A DNA stretch of 33,584 nt from Marinosulfonomonas sp. (GTDB lineage Bacteria; Pseudomonadota; Alphaproteobacteria; Rhodobacterales; Rhodobacteraceae): assembly GCA_026984915.1 (NCBI GenBank), contig JALSRG010000101.1:1-33584 (forward strand), given 5' to 3'. Each line of letters opens with the position of its first letter. The first letter of the stretch is position 1. Of the stretch, positions 8,467-16,388 are shown piece after piece. A program made the position numbers and the translations under genes. The notes under the pieces are model-generated. The model saw nothing but the letters and a program-made list of their open reading frames with translations. It ran no database searches and was not told where the DNA came from.

Positions 8467-9366
8467 TTACTGGGAACGAACCCCTTCTCGCTGCAGACGT
8501 TCGCGCAGCACTTCAATTTCTACCGTCAGGTCGCTCTTGTCATCCAAAAGCATGGCCCTGGTTCTGGCTGCGAAATTCTGTTCGAGGTCATCCAGCAAGT
8601 TTTCGTAGTCTGCGCGCGCCTTCGGGTCGCGGCTGCGTCCGTAAATATCTGCAAACTTGATGGTCGCATCGCGTGCCCCCATCAGATAGACGGTCAGATA
8701 TTTGCGGGCGGCGGTCAGATCGCGGGGGTCTTCCTCGACCGTGCGAAACAGGTCACGCGCCGTGGTCTGAAACCTGGCCACCCGGCTTTCCATCTTGCGA
8801 TCCTGCGCCCGTTTGATCGCGTCTGACATGGCATTCAGGTATTCCTCGCCCTCTCCGACAGCCCGCGCAACGCGTTCGGTCTGGAAACTGTCAATACCTT
8901 CCATTCCCTTGTCTTTCAGGGGATCCGGGCCAAAAGCGAGAAAGTGCAGAACGGCCCCTAGGCCGCCGAATAATACGGGTGTGATCAGCCCGTGGTTTGC
9001 GGCAACACCCGCCATGAACAGCCCCGCACCCGTCAGGATGGATCCGAAAATCTTGCGGGGAATGGCCGGGCGCCGCGCTATTTTCCGCGCCTCATAGGAT
9101 TCCTGAGCCAACAGGCCTTCACGCGTCAACCATGCCGCCAGAATGAGTGTGCCAAATGCCGTCAGCATCAGGGCCAGGCCGGCCGGATCCTGCCAGAACG
9201 CGCGAAAGGCAAGTGGCAGAGGCGCAAAAAACAGCAGATTGACGCGCCCGCCGGCACGTGTGCGGGTCAGCCCGCGGTACGGGTTGGTCGGCATTGAAAC
9301 GGTTTTTGCATCGTTCGGTTCGGCCTCACCCTCCGGGCTGTATTTCCCGCCATAACGCCGAGCCAT
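8467..9366 (-). CDS. XpaC-like membrane protein (5-bromo-4-chloroindolyl phosphate hydrolysis family)
   Basis: A 299-residue protein with three to four hydrophobic segments in its first 145 residues (about 43-60, 62-83, 107-125, 127-146) and a helical cytoplasmic C-terminal half. The family is named after B. subtilis XpaC, reported in 5-bromo-4-chloroindolyl phosphate hydrolysis; no phosphatase motif is visible. The start is the ATG at 9366, six bases after a GGGAGG site. A GTG at 9369 is in frame but less likely. The ATG overlaps the stop codon of the upstream 27-residue peptide (TGATG), implying coupled translation. The TelA gene follows. It probably forms a membrane platform for TelA; this is inferred from gene pairing. 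Confidence 0.78.
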   Translation of the reverse strand: MARRYGGKYSPEGEAEPNDAKTVSMPTNPYRGLTRTRAGGRVNLLFFAPLPLAFRAFWQDPAGLALMLTAFGTLILAAWLTREGLLAQESYEARKIARRPAIPRKIFGSILTGAGLFMAGVAANHGLITPVLFGGLGAVLHFLAFGPDPLKDKGMEGIDSFQTERVARAVGEGEEYLNAMSDAIKRAQDRKMESRVARFQTTARDLFRTVEEDPRDLTAARKYLTVYLMGARDATIKFADIYGRSRDPKARADYENLLDDLEQNFAARTRAMLLDDKSDLTVEIEVLRERLQREGVRSQ

Positions 9367-9449
9367 CACGCGCCTCCCGTCACAGAAACATACAGAATCA
9401 GCGCAACAAGCAATAAAAAGGCTATTTTCTGTAGCCCGGTTTCAGTCAT
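9366..9449 (-). CDS. 27-residue single-helix membrane micropeptide
   Basis: A short open frame encodes a peptide starting MTETGLQKIA, continuing with about 14 hydrophobic residues (FLLLVALILY...) and ending VTGGA. It would be one transmembrane helix with few flanking residues. An AGGATGAGGG stretch lies directly upstream of the ATG at 9449. Its TGA stop shares one base with the ATG of the XpaC-like gene (TGATG), the classic arrangement for translational coupling, which is good evidence that it is translated. It is too short for standard gene callers. A role as a small subunit or regulator of the TelA/XpaC membrane assembly is a guess from position. It could alternatively be only a leader peptide that sets translation of the XpaC-like gene. 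Confidence 0.6.
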   Translation of the reverse strand: MTETGLQKIAFLLLVALILYVSVTGGA

Positions 9450-9566
9450 CCCTCATCCTCACGTCCCGAGGCAACCCTACAACAGGATTTACACATTACG
9501 CCTCAGATATAGGCCAAAGCAGGGGCGCATGCCAGTATTAACGCCCGAAACAGTGCTCAGGACGGG

Positions 9567-9588
9567 ATACCGGATTATTGTCCGGTAT
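9567..9588. repeat. inverted repeat straddling the TerC stop codon
   Basis: ATACCGGA (9567-9574) and TCCGGTAT (9581-9588) are perfect 8-bp arms with a 6-base loop. The TerC stop codon (TAA on the minus strand) lies in the loop. There is no U-run after the stem in the minus-strand transcript, so it is not a standard terminator; it may protect the mRNA 3' end. Confidence 0.4.
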
Positions 9589-10402
9589 TATTGTTGTTGG
9601 CCCGGCGCTGGGCTGAAAGTTTGCGCGAGTAGCCTGACTGCACCAGTTCGACAATGACAAGCACCACAACTGAAAAGTAAAAGGTCGATTTGGACATCGG
9701 GATTATTTCGTACCCGAAAATTCTGATATTCAGGGCTTCGTCGTGCATGGCATGGCCCGCTGCCGGCCCCGCCTCACCCAGCAGAACCACCCCGACGATC
9801 AGCAGGATGAACAGGCCGAGAACCTCGTACATGCGGTTTGTTTTCAGAAAGGCCGTAACGGTTTCCGCCAGCGCCAGCATGGCAATCCCGGAAAGAATGA
9901 TTGCAGTGGCCAGAACCGGAAAAACGTTGGTTATTGCGAGGGCCGAAAGGATGGAATCAAAGCTGAAAATCAGGTTCATCAGCACGATCATGACCACAAC
10001 CGTGACTGCCGAAGTGCCCTTCTTGTTGTGCATATCGTTGTCGATATCTTCCATCGAAAGCATATGCGCGATTTCCTTGACAGCCGTATACATGATGAAA
10101 ACTCCGCCCACGACAAAAACCAGCGTGGCAAAGTTGACACCGCCTTCGATCAATCCGGGTTTGTCAAAGACAAAGAACGGCTCAGACAGGGTTTCGATCA
10201 GCCGGATCATCACGAACAGCAGAACAACACGCAGGGCAACGGCTATGATGATGCCCCAGAACCGGACGGATTTCTGTTTTTCCAGTGGTGCCCGCTGGCT
10301 TTCGATCGAAATATACAACAGGTTGTCAAACCCCAGGACTGCCTGCAAAAAGCACAGCATCAACAGGTTCCCCAGATTTTGAAGTGTCAGCAGGTCGGCC
10401 AT
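9575..10402 (-). CDS. TerC-family integral membrane protein
   Basis: A 275-residue protein with about seven hydrophobic helices. The two family-typical acidic membrane motifs are present: LGFDNLLYIS near residues 23-32 and FSFDSILSAL about residues 147-156, each with an Asp thought to handle metal ions in TerC/YjbE/MntP-like proteins. TerC proteins are linked to tellurite resistance and, in other lineages, to manganese export that metallates secreted enzymes. The C-terminal tail is basic and ends with an Asn run. A GGGAG site precedes the ATG at 10402. It is the first gene of the minus-strand TerC-micropeptide-XpaC-TelA run, but 125 bases separate it from the micropeptide, so a separate promoter is possible. 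Confidence 0.88.
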   Translation of the reverse strand: MADLLTLQNLGNLLMLCFLQAVLGFDNLLYISIESQRAPLEKQKSVRFWGIIIAVALRVVLLFVMIRLIETLSEPFFVFDKPGLIEGGVNFATLVFVVGGVFIMYTAVKEIAHMLSMEDIDNDMHNKKGTSAVTVVVMIVLMNLIFSFDSILSALAITNVFPVLATAIILSGIAMLALAETVTAFLKTNRMYEVLGLFILLIVGVVLLGEAGPAAGHAMHDEALNIRIFGYEIIPMSKSTFYFSVVVLVIVELVQSGYSRKLSAQRRANNNNTGQ

Positions 10403-10539
10403 TGTCGGGCTCCCTCGGGTTGGAAAAAATGTTAGGGGATTCTATCGTGCCGGATCGTGATTGCAATTCCACGCTGCCGGAAAACCGCCTTTCATGGTGC
10501 TGTGCCGCCAAAGCAGTTTCTTCTGTGGCAGAAAAACCG

Positions 10540-11319
10540 CTATCTGCGCCGCCGGCGGGGTTTGGGGCGCGGTTTCTGGTCAGGCGTTTCGCCCAGGCCC
10601 AGCTGGTCGCGAACCACACGCGCCTTGAGTTCTTCCACCTCTCCCGGTTTCAGGTCGTTCAGCCGGAACGGGCCGTAACTGATGCGGATCAACCGGTTGA
10701 CAGCAAAGCCAAGATCGGCGAGCGCGCGCCGGATTTCCCTGTTTTTTCCCTCGCGCAGCCCCACCGTCAGCCAGGCATTTGCTCCTTGCTGGCGGTCAAG
10801 TGTCACCTCCATGGGCTGAAACCGTTCGCCATCTATCACAAGGCCTTTGCGCAGGGGGGCGAAATCCTCGTTCTTCGGTGTGCCCTTCAGGCGCACCCGG
10901 TATTTTCGCAACCAGCCGGTCTTGGGCAGTTCCAGCCGCCGCTTGATCGTGCCGTCATTGGTCAACAGCAACAACCCCTCGGAGTTCAGATCAAGCCGGC
11001 CGACAGTCATCACACGCGGGAGACCCTCGGGCAGGTCATCAAACACGGTTTTTCGCCCTTTTTCATCGTGATTTGTTGTCACCAGACCGGCCGGTTTATG
11101 ATAAAGCCACAAACGCGGCGGCTCGGGGGGGGCGACCGGTTTTCCGTCAACCTCGATGTTATCCTCTTGGGTTACATTCAGGGCGGGGCTTTCAATCACC
11201 TGTCCATTTACCGATACACGCCCGGCTTTTATCATCCTTTCCGCCGCGCGCCGGCTGGCTATCCCGGCGCGGGAAAGGACCTTGGCGATACGATCGCCCT
11301 TATGTGTGGAATTCGTCAT
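10540..11319 (-). CDS. rluB: 23S rRNA pseudouridine synthase, RluB/RsuA family
   Basis: A 259-residue enzyme that isomerises uridine to pseudouridine in rRNA. The N-terminal S4 RNA-binding domain (about residues 8-55) is followed by the catalytic domain with GRLDLNSEGLLLLTND, where Asp110 is the expected nucleophile, and by KNREIRRALADLG. A very basic tail (KPRPKPRRRRR) probably binds RNA. The length is close to RluB of E. coli minus part of its tail. The start at 11319 places the S4 domain at the usual distance from the N-terminus; an in-frame ATG at 11376 would run into the tadA promoter region. It is divergent from tadA. RluB (position 2605) is most likely; RluE or RsuA specificity cannot be excluded. 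Confidence 0.85.
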   Translation of the reverse strand: MTNSTHKGDRIAKVLSRAGIASRRAAERMIKAGRVSVNGQVIESPALNVTQEDNIEVDGKPVAPPEPPRLWLYHKPAGLVTTNHDEKGRKTVFDDLPEGLPRVMTVGRLDLNSEGLLLLTNDGTIKRRLELPKTGWLRKYRVRLKGTPKNEDFAPLRKGLVIDGERFQPMEVTLDRQQGANAWLTVGLREGKNREIRRALADLGFAVNRLIRISYGPFRLNDLKPGEVEELKARVVRDQLGLGETPDQKPRPKPRRRRR

Positions 11320-11393
11320 GTGCAGCCTGTAACCTGCGGGCGTGCGTTTGGAAAGGCCTTGGCAGAAGCGCGGCATCAGGGCATGACAGGCTC

Positions 11394-11849
11394 ATGAGCG
11401 GATTTACCAGCCATATGCGACACGCACTGGATGAGGCACGCGGCGCGGCAGAACGCGGCGAGGTTCCCGTCGGGGCGGTGATTGTCTCGCCCGAAGGCAA
11501 AATCATTGCCGGGGCAGGGAACCAGACCCGCGCGATGAATGACCCGACCGCGCACGCCGAAATGCAGGTGATCCGTGCGGCCTGCGCGCGCCTTGGCCGC
11601 GAACGGCTGACGGGGCATGACCTGTACGTCACGCTTGAACCATGCCCGATGTGCGCAATGGCGATTTCAGCGGCACGCATCCGGCGTTTGTATTTCGCGG
11701 CCGCCGATCCAAAGTCGGGCGGCATTCTGCAGGGGCCGCGAATCTTTACGCATCCGCAGGCCCATCACGTCCCCGAGGTCTATGATGGCATCGGGGCACA
11801 AGACTCCGAGGAACTGCTGCGCGCTTTTTTTGTGTCGCGGCGGGGCTAA
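11394..11849 (+). CDS. tadA: tRNA-specific adenosine deaminase TadA
   Basis: A 151-residue cytidine-deaminase-fold enzyme that converts A34 to inosine in tRNA-Arg(ACG), essential for wobble decoding in most bacteria. The zinc and catalytic residues are intact: H54-A-E56 in PTAHAEMQVIRAA, and C84 and C87 in LEPCPMCAMA. The C-terminal helix with ELLRAFF is also typical. The ATG at 11394 gives MSGFTSHMRHALDEA; an ATG at 11415 would also be possible. The gene is divergent from the pseudouridine synthase with 74 bases between starts. Its stop overlaps the stop of the convergent UPF0173 gene by four bases. Confidence 0.93.
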   Translation: MSGFTSHMRHALDEARGAAERGEVPVGAVIVSPEGKIIAGAGNQTRAMNDPTAHAEMQVIRAACARLGRERLTGHDLYVTLEPCPMCAMAISAARIRRLYFAAADPKSGGILQGPRIFTHPQAHHVPEVYDGIGAQDSEELLRAFFVSRRG

Positions 11850-12541
11850 ATCTCGATGGCCTCCAGAACCTCGGGTTCAATGACATCCACACCGGGCAGG
11901 GCCTCGGTCAGCTCTTTGGCGGATTGGGCCAACAGTGGAAATGTGCGATAGTGGCAGGGGATAACCGTCTTGAAATCAAAGAATGTCCTGGCGGCATAGG
12001 CGGCGCGGCGCATGTCCATGGTGAAAAAACCGCCCGAAGCCAGAATGCCGATATCCGGGTGATGCAGATCGTTGAAAACGCCCATATCGGCCATGACATC
12101 GGTGTCACCCGACATATAGATGACATGCCCTTCGGCCGCGATCATGAAACCGGATTCGTGGCCGCCATAGATCGGCCCGTTACGGCCATTTCCGAGTGAC
12201 GAGGAATGGGTGGCATTCAGCATCGTCACCTGTACCGGCCCCAGGTCAATGGTGCCGCCCTTGTTGAAGCCCACCACCTCAATCTGTTCACTTTCGCCCC
12301 ACCAGGTCATCAGGTCGTAAATACCGTGAACCGGAATGCCCAGTTCTTTTGATATGGCAACGGCATCGCCGGTGTGGTCGCTATGGCCATGTGTCACAAA
12401 AATATGCGTAGCCCCCCTGATCGCATCGGCGCGGCGCTGGGGCGGAAACATCGGATTGCCGGTCAGCCACGGGTCAAACAGAATGACCAATCCCCCTGTT
12501 TCGATCCGAAACCCCGAATGCCCAAGCCAGATGATTTTCAT
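11846..12541 (-). CDS. UPF0173 metal-dependent hydrolase (metallo-beta-lactamase fold)
   Basis: A 231-residue protein with the metallo-beta-lactamase motif THGHSDHTGD (about residues 50-59), further ligand motifs NATHSSS, SGDTDVM and the final PCHYRTFP. It is a full-length member of UPF0173 (YtkL/YhfI-like), for which the natural substrate is not established. The start at 12541 gives MKIIWLGHSGFRIET, the family-typical beginning, with AGAGGAG upstream; the longer frame to 12655 would overlap the gatC promoter region. It is transcribed divergently from gatC and convergently with tadA, sharing the bases CTAA at the two stops, so there is no space for a terminator between them. Confidence 0.9.
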   Translation of the reverse strand: MKIIWLGHSGFRIETGGLVILFDPWLTGNPMFPPQRRADAIRGATHIFVTHGHSDHTGDAVAISKELGIPVHGIYDLMTWWGESEQIEVVGFNKGGTIDLGPVQVTMLNATHSSSLGNGRNGPIYGGHESGFMIAAEGHVIYMSGDTDVMADMGVFNDLHHPDIGILASGGFFTMDMRRAAYAARTFFDFKTVIPCHYRTFPLLAQSAKELTEALPGVDVIEPEVLEAIEI

Positions 12542-12687
12542 CGCAGATACTCCTCTTTGCTGTCTTTGCCCGAGTTTATCACAGACCGGGTGATTGTCAC
12601 CGCGGTTGCTTGCCCACTTGCGAGCCGCGACACAGCGCGCTAAAGCCATGTGCAACTGAATCCAGATATCCCAGACGGAGCCAATGA

Positions 12688-12975
12688 ATGTCGATCGACA
12701 CGGATACCGCGCGCCGCGTGGCGCATCTCGCCCGCATAAAGGTAGAGGAAGAGGCGCTGGCCGCCCTTGCGGCTGATTTCAACGCCATCCTGAAATTTGT
12801 GGAACAGTTGAACGAAGTCGATGTCGAGGGGGTTGAACCGACAACCGCCGTCATGCCGATGCGGCTGAAACGGCGCGAGGATGTCGTGACCGACGGCGGA
12901 TATCCGGAAAAAATTCTGGCAAATGCCCCGGATGCGCGCGAAGGTTTTTTTGCCGTGCCCAAAGTGGTGGAGTAA
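12688..12975 (+). CDS. gatC: aspartyl/glutamyl-tRNA amidotransferase subunit C
   Basis: A 95-residue subunit that wraps around GatA and GatB and stabilises the amidotransferase, which makes Gln-tRNA(Gln) and/or Asn-tRNA(Asn) from mischarged Glu/Asp-tRNA. The family pattern is clear: [12 protein letters not shown] at the N-terminus, the [21 protein letters not shown] helix-turn, and the C-terminal [19 protein letters not shown] that contacts GatA. An ATG at 12684 is out of frame; the frame and homology support 12688, with CGGAG eight bases upstream. gatA starts five bases after the stop, so the two are co-expressed. Confidence 0.95.
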   Translation: MSIDTDTARRVAHLARIKVEEEALAALAADFNAILKFVEQLNEVDVEGVEPTTAVMPMRLKRREDVVTDGGYPEKILANAPDAREGFFAVPKVVE

Positions 12976-12980
12976 GCAGA

Positions 12981-14468
12981 ATGTCTGATTTGAACGCCCT
13001 GACCATTTCCGAGGCGCGCGACCGGATGCGCGCCGGTGAATTCACCGCGGCCGAACTGACAGAAAGCTGCCTGCAACAGATTGAATCGGCCGGGGCACTG
13101 AATGCCTTTGTCCACAACACCCCTGAACTGGCGATGGATCAGGCCAAGGCAGCGGATAGGCGGCTGCAAGAGGGCGATACCAGCGGCATGTGCGGAATTC
13201 CATTGGGAATCAAGGATTTGTTTTGCACACTGCATGTGCCCAGCCAGGCTGGATCACGTATCCTCGAAGGTTTCAAACCCGAATACGAATCCACCGTCAC
13301 CCAGAACCTCTGGAATTCGGGTGCGGTCATGCTGGGCAAGCTGAACATGGATGAGTTTGCCATGGGCTCCAGCAACGAAACCTCGGTATACGGAAATGCC
13401 GTCAACCCGTGGCGGCGAGGCAATGACAGTGCCCAACTGACGCCGGGCGGCTCCTCCGGCGGCTCGGCCTCTGCGGTCGCGGCGGATCTGTGTCTGGCGG
13501 CAACCGGGACCGATACCGGCGGCTCGATCCGCCAGCCGGCGGCCTTTACCGGCATTGTCGGGCTGAAGCCCACCTATGGCCGCTGTTCGCGCTGGGGGGT
13601 GGTGGCCTTTGCCAGTTCGCTCGATCAGGCCGGACCGATGACAAAATCCGTGCGGGATGCCGCCATCATGCTGCGGGCCATGGCAGGGCATGATCCCAAG
13701 GATTCCACGTCGATGGATCTCGCGGTGCCGGATTTCGAATCTGCCCTGACCGGCGACATCAAGGGGCGAAAAATCGGTATCCCTCAGGAATACCGCATGG
13801 AGGGCATGCCCTCGGAGATCGAAAAGCTGTGGCAGGACGGGGCCGAGATGCTGCGGGATGCCGGCGCCGAGATTGTCGATATTTCCCTGCCGCACACCAA
13901 ATATGCGCTGCCGGCCTATTATGTGATCGCGCCGGCCGAGGCTTCGAGCAATCTCGCCCGTTATGACGGCGTGCGCTACGGGCATCGCGCCAAACTGGCC
14001 GCAGGCGACGGGATCACCGAAATGTATGAGAAAACCCGCGCCGAAGGGTTCGGTCCCGAAGTGCAGCGCCGGGTCATGATCGGCACCTATGTTCTGTCTG
14101 CCGGGTTTTACGATGCATACTATCGTCGGGCGCAACGGGTACGCACCCTGATCCGCAAGGATTTCGAGGATGTTTTCAATGACGGGGTCGATGCCATTCT
14201 GACACCAACCACGCCCTCAGCGGCCTTCGGGCTGGGGGAAATGGCCTCGGCTGATCCGATCCAGATGTATCTGAACGATGTTTTCACGGTAACAGTCAAT
14301 CTGGCGGGGCTGCCTGGTGTTTCAGTTCCGGTTGGCGTGGACACCCAGGGATTGCCACTGGGCTTGCAGCTTATTGGCCGCCCCTGGGAAGAAGGTGATT
14401 TGCTGAATTCGGCCTATGTTCTGGAGAAAGCTGCCGGATTTGTTTCCAAACCGGCAAAATGGTGGTAA
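12981..14468 (+). CDS. gatA: aspartyl/glutamyl-tRNA amidotransferase subunit A
   Basis: A 495-residue amidase-signature enzyme that releases ammonia from glutamine for transamidation. The Ser-cisSer-Lys triad is intact: Lys78 in LGIKDLF, Ser158 in [13 protein letters not shown] and the nucleophile Ser182 in [11 protein letters not shown]. Length matches the family (about 480-495). It follows gatC directly; its ribosome site lies within the gatC 3' end. gatB is not in the window, so the complex must draw on a gene elsewhere, as is common in this group. The next gene (lipoprotein) starts 44 bases downstream and may be read through. Confidence 0.96.
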   Translation: MSDLNALTISEARDRMRAGEFTAAELTESCLQQIESAGALNAFVHNTPELAMDQAKAADRRLQEGDTSGMCGIPLGIKDLFCTLHVPSQAGSRILEGFKPEYESTVTQNLWNSGAVMLGKLNMDEFAMGSSNETSVYGNAVNPWRRGNDSAQLTPGGSSGGSASAVAADLCLAATGTDTGGSIRQPAAFTGIVGLKPTYGRCSRWGVVAFASSLDQAGPMTKSVRDAAIMLRAMAGHDPKDSTSMDLAVPDFESALTGDIKGRKIGIPQEYRMEGMPSEIEKLWQDGAEMLRDAGAEIVDISLPHTKYALPAYYVIAPAEASSNLARYDGVRYGHRAKLAAGDGITEMYEKTRAEGFGPEVQRRVMIGTYVLSAGFYDAYYRRAQRVRTLIRKDFEDVFNDGVDAILTPTTPSAAFGLGEMASADPIQMYLNDVFTVTVNLAGLPGVSVPVGVDTQGLPLGLQLIGRPWEEGDLLNSAYVLEKAAGFVSKPAKWW

Positions 14469-14512
14469 AAACTGGAAAAATGAAACGGGCAAATGAAACG
14501 GGCAGGGGAAAA

Positions 14513-15205
14513 ATGATGCGTGTAATGGTTATAGGGGCGTTTGTTCTGACGCTGGCGGGTTGTGTCAGCCCTGAGGTGCCGGAATCCGGCGCCGGCTTTG
14601 ACAGCTACACCGATTATGTCGGGCGTACGGCCCAACGCAACGCGCAACGCGATGCGCAATTGCAAGGGCAACAGGCGGGACAACAGGAAACCACCATACG
14701 GCCACCGGAAACATCCGCTGGGCAACAAACGGCTTTGGCCGAGACCACGCCCACGGCCACGACCTCCACACCCGCCAAGACATCCGCCCGGCCCAACAAT
14801 GTGGGCATTTCGGATGAGCAGGACTTTGGCGCCGTCAAGAGCCGTGAAACCATTGAAAGCGACCGCGAAAGACTGGCCCGCCAGCGCGCGCAATACAAGG
14901 TAATCCCGCCCACGGCCCTGCCGGCCCGGCCGGGTTCCGTCGGGCCAAGCATTGTCGAATACGCGCTTTCAACCACGAACAACGTCGGGGAGGCCCGTTA
15001 TCGTCGCAGTGGTCTGTTCGCTGAATCGCGTTACAACCGCAACTGCGGCAAATATGCGTCCCCCGACCTGGCGCAACTTGATTTCCTGCGCAAAGGTGGC
15101 CCGCAAAAGGACCGCATGGGGGTTGATCCCGATGGGGACGGTTTTGCCTGTTCCTGGGATCCGCAACCTTTCCGCACCGCAAAGTACCGCGCAGCAAATA
15201 ATTGA
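14513..15205 (+). CDS. lipoprotein with C-terminal Excalibur-like calcium-binding domain
   Basis: A 230-residue putative lipoprotein. The start at 14513 (or the adjacent ATG at 14516) follows AGGGG and gives a short signal peptide ending LTLAGC, with Cys about residue 17. The middle (about residues 30-130) is low-complexity, rich in Gln, Thr, Pro and Ala, and probably disordered. The C-terminal 55 residues contain SRYNRNCGKYASPDLAQ, then VDPDGDGFACSWDP: an EF-hand-like D-x-D-x-DG followed by Cys, typical of the Excalibur domain, which is associated with extracellular and wall-linked proteins. Its stop overlaps the TTG start of the amidase gene, so it may work with that peptidoglycan enzyme in the periplasm. 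The exact function is unknown. Confidence 0.72.
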   Translation: MMRVMVIGAFVLTLAGCVSPEVPESGAGFDSYTDYVGRTAQRNAQRDAQLQGQQAGQQETTIRPPETSAGQQTALAETTPTATTSTPAKTSARPNNVGISDEQDFGAVKSRETIESDRERLARQRAQYKVIPPTALPARPGSVGPSIVEYALSTTNNVGEARYRRSGLFAESRYNRNCGKYASPDLAQLDFLRKGGPQKDRMGVDPDGDGFACSWDPQPFRTAKYRAANN

Positions 15206-15903
15206 CAGCACCGAACCGGCATCATCTCCACCCGTCGCCAAATTTTGGTGCGCGGCGCGGCGGTGTGACGCCAGATATGATTGTGCTGCACTATACCGCC
15301 ATGGATGGTGTGGCGGCGGCGCTGGAAAGGCTTTGCGCCCCCGAGCATGAAGTTTCGGCGCATTATCTCATTTGCGGACACGGACGCATTTATTCCCTGG
15401 TCGAGGAGGCAAAACGCGCCTGGCACGCAGGGGCCGGGCAGTGGGGGAATGTCACGGATGTGAATTCCCATTCCATCGGCATAGAATTGTCAAATACCGG
15501 CGAAACGCCGTTTTCCGAGCCGCAGATGGCAGCGCTTGAACACCTGTTGTCTGACATCATGAACCGGCACCGGATCGCGCCCGAGCGGGTGATCGGCCAT
15601 TCCGACATGGCCCCCGGGCGCAAGATTGATCCGGGCGTGCGTTTTGACTGGCAGCGCCTGGCCTGGGCTGGGGTGTCGGTCTGGCCGGACAACCCAACGG
15701 GTGCCGCGCCTGACATGCCGCGGTTTTTGCAGGCACTGGAATGCTTTGGTTATGCCGTGAATCTGCCGGCCGAAACACTGTTGTCTGCATTCCGGCTGCG
15801 CTTTCGTCCCCATGCATCCGGGCCTTTGCATCCGGATGATATGGCCATGGCATCCGATCTGGCGCAGCGCTTTCCCGTTGACCGCAAACAGATAAGTACC
15901 TAG
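15202..15903 (+). CDS. N-acetylmuramoyl-L-alanine amidase, Amidase_2/AmiD type
   Basis: A 233-residue zinc amidase that cleaves the bond between muramic acid and the stem peptide. The zinc site is visible: His in MIVLHYTAM (about residue 30), and GHSDMAPGRKIDPG (about 131-144) with the second His and the Asp ligand; WHAGAGQWG and NSHSIGIEL are family motifs. A C-terminal region of about 70 residues looks like a peptidoglycan-binding-type helical domain. The start is TTG at 15202, overlapping the previous stop (TTGA). No signal peptide is visible, which suggests a cytoplasmic AmpD-like role in muropeptide recycling, or an unusual start; this is the main uncertainty. The rnpB promoter lies inside its 3' end. 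Confidence 0.85.
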   Translation: MTAPNRHHLHPSPNFGARRGGVTPDMIVLHYTAMDGVAAALERLCAPEHEVSAHYLICGHGRIYSLVEEAKRAWHAGAGQWGNVTDVNSHSIGIELSNTGETPFSEPQMAALEHLLSDIMNRHRIAPERVIGHSDMAPGRKIDPGVRFDWQRLAWAGVSVWPDNPTGAAPDMPRFLQALECFGYAVNLPAETLLSAFRLRFRPHASGPLHPDDMAMASDLAQRFPVDRKQIST

Positions 15904-15906
15904 ATC
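15878..15906 (+). promoter_or_regulatory. sigma-70-type promoter of rnpB
   Basis: TTGACC (15878-15883), a 17-base spacer and TAGATC (15901-15906) lie just before the 5' end of the RNase P RNA. The expected start about seven bases after the -10 box falls at about 15912-15913, where the P1 helix begins. The -35 box is in the amidase coding region. Confidence 0.6.
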
Positions 15907-15911
15907 AACCT

Positions 15912-16293
15912 TGCGCGGATGGCCGGATGACCGCGGGGTGGCAACACCGCGAGGAAAGTCCGGACTCCACAAAGCAACGGTGCCGGGTAACGCCCGGCCG
16001 GGGAAACCCGAGGGAAAGCGCCACAGAGAACAGACCGCCCCGGACCTGATCCGGGGTAAGGGTGAAACGGCGGTGTAAGAGACCACCGCGCCGCTGGCAA
16101 CAGCGGCGGCACGGCAAGCCCCACCGGGAGCAATGCCAAATAGGAACCTTGCGGGCGCAGCCCGGGGCAGCTTTGGCCCAAAGGTTCGGGTTGGCAGCTG
16201 GACCTGTCTGGTAACAGGCAGGCTAGAGGAATGGTCATCCAGCGCCAGATCATTCTGGCGGGGACAGAATCCGGCTTACAGGCCATCCGCGTG
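15912..16293 (+). ncRNA. rnpB: RNase P RNA, bacterial class A
   Basis: The catalytic RNA that removes 5' leaders from pre-tRNAs. The conserved core is present: GAGGAAAGTCCGGACTCCAC (15951-15970), GGGTGAAACGGCGG, TGGTAACAGGCAGGCTAGAG-like sequence near 16208-16228, and ACAGAATCCGGCTTACAGG (16264-16282). The ends are set by helix P1, where GCGGATGGCC (15915-15924) pairs with GGCCATCCGC (16281-16290), extended by C-G and G-U pairs. About 380 nucleotides is normal for alphaproteobacteria. Its promoter lies in the end of the amidase gene, and rpmG follows on the same strand. The exact 5' and 3' nucleotides are estimates. Confidence 0.97.
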
Positions 16294-16303
16294 TATTATC
16301 CTG

Positions 16304-16330
16304 TTGACTCGGGCGGCCAGAGCGCTAAAA
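16304..16330 (+). promoter_or_regulatory. possible promoter upstream of rpmG
   Basis: TTGACT (16304-16309) is a good -35 box. A weak -10 candidate CTAAAA (16325-16330) follows at a short 15-base spacing. It lies between rnpB and rpmG. The -10 assignment is uncertain. Confidence 0.3.
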
Positions 16331-16388
16331 GGCGGGCTTCATGGATTTCACGGGCGGCACTGTCGTCGCTGCGTTGAGGAGACAGATA

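Noticed and set aside
10285-11397. 370-codon open frame on the plus strand
   Set aside because: It spans antisense to TerC and the pseudouridine synthase with no family features.
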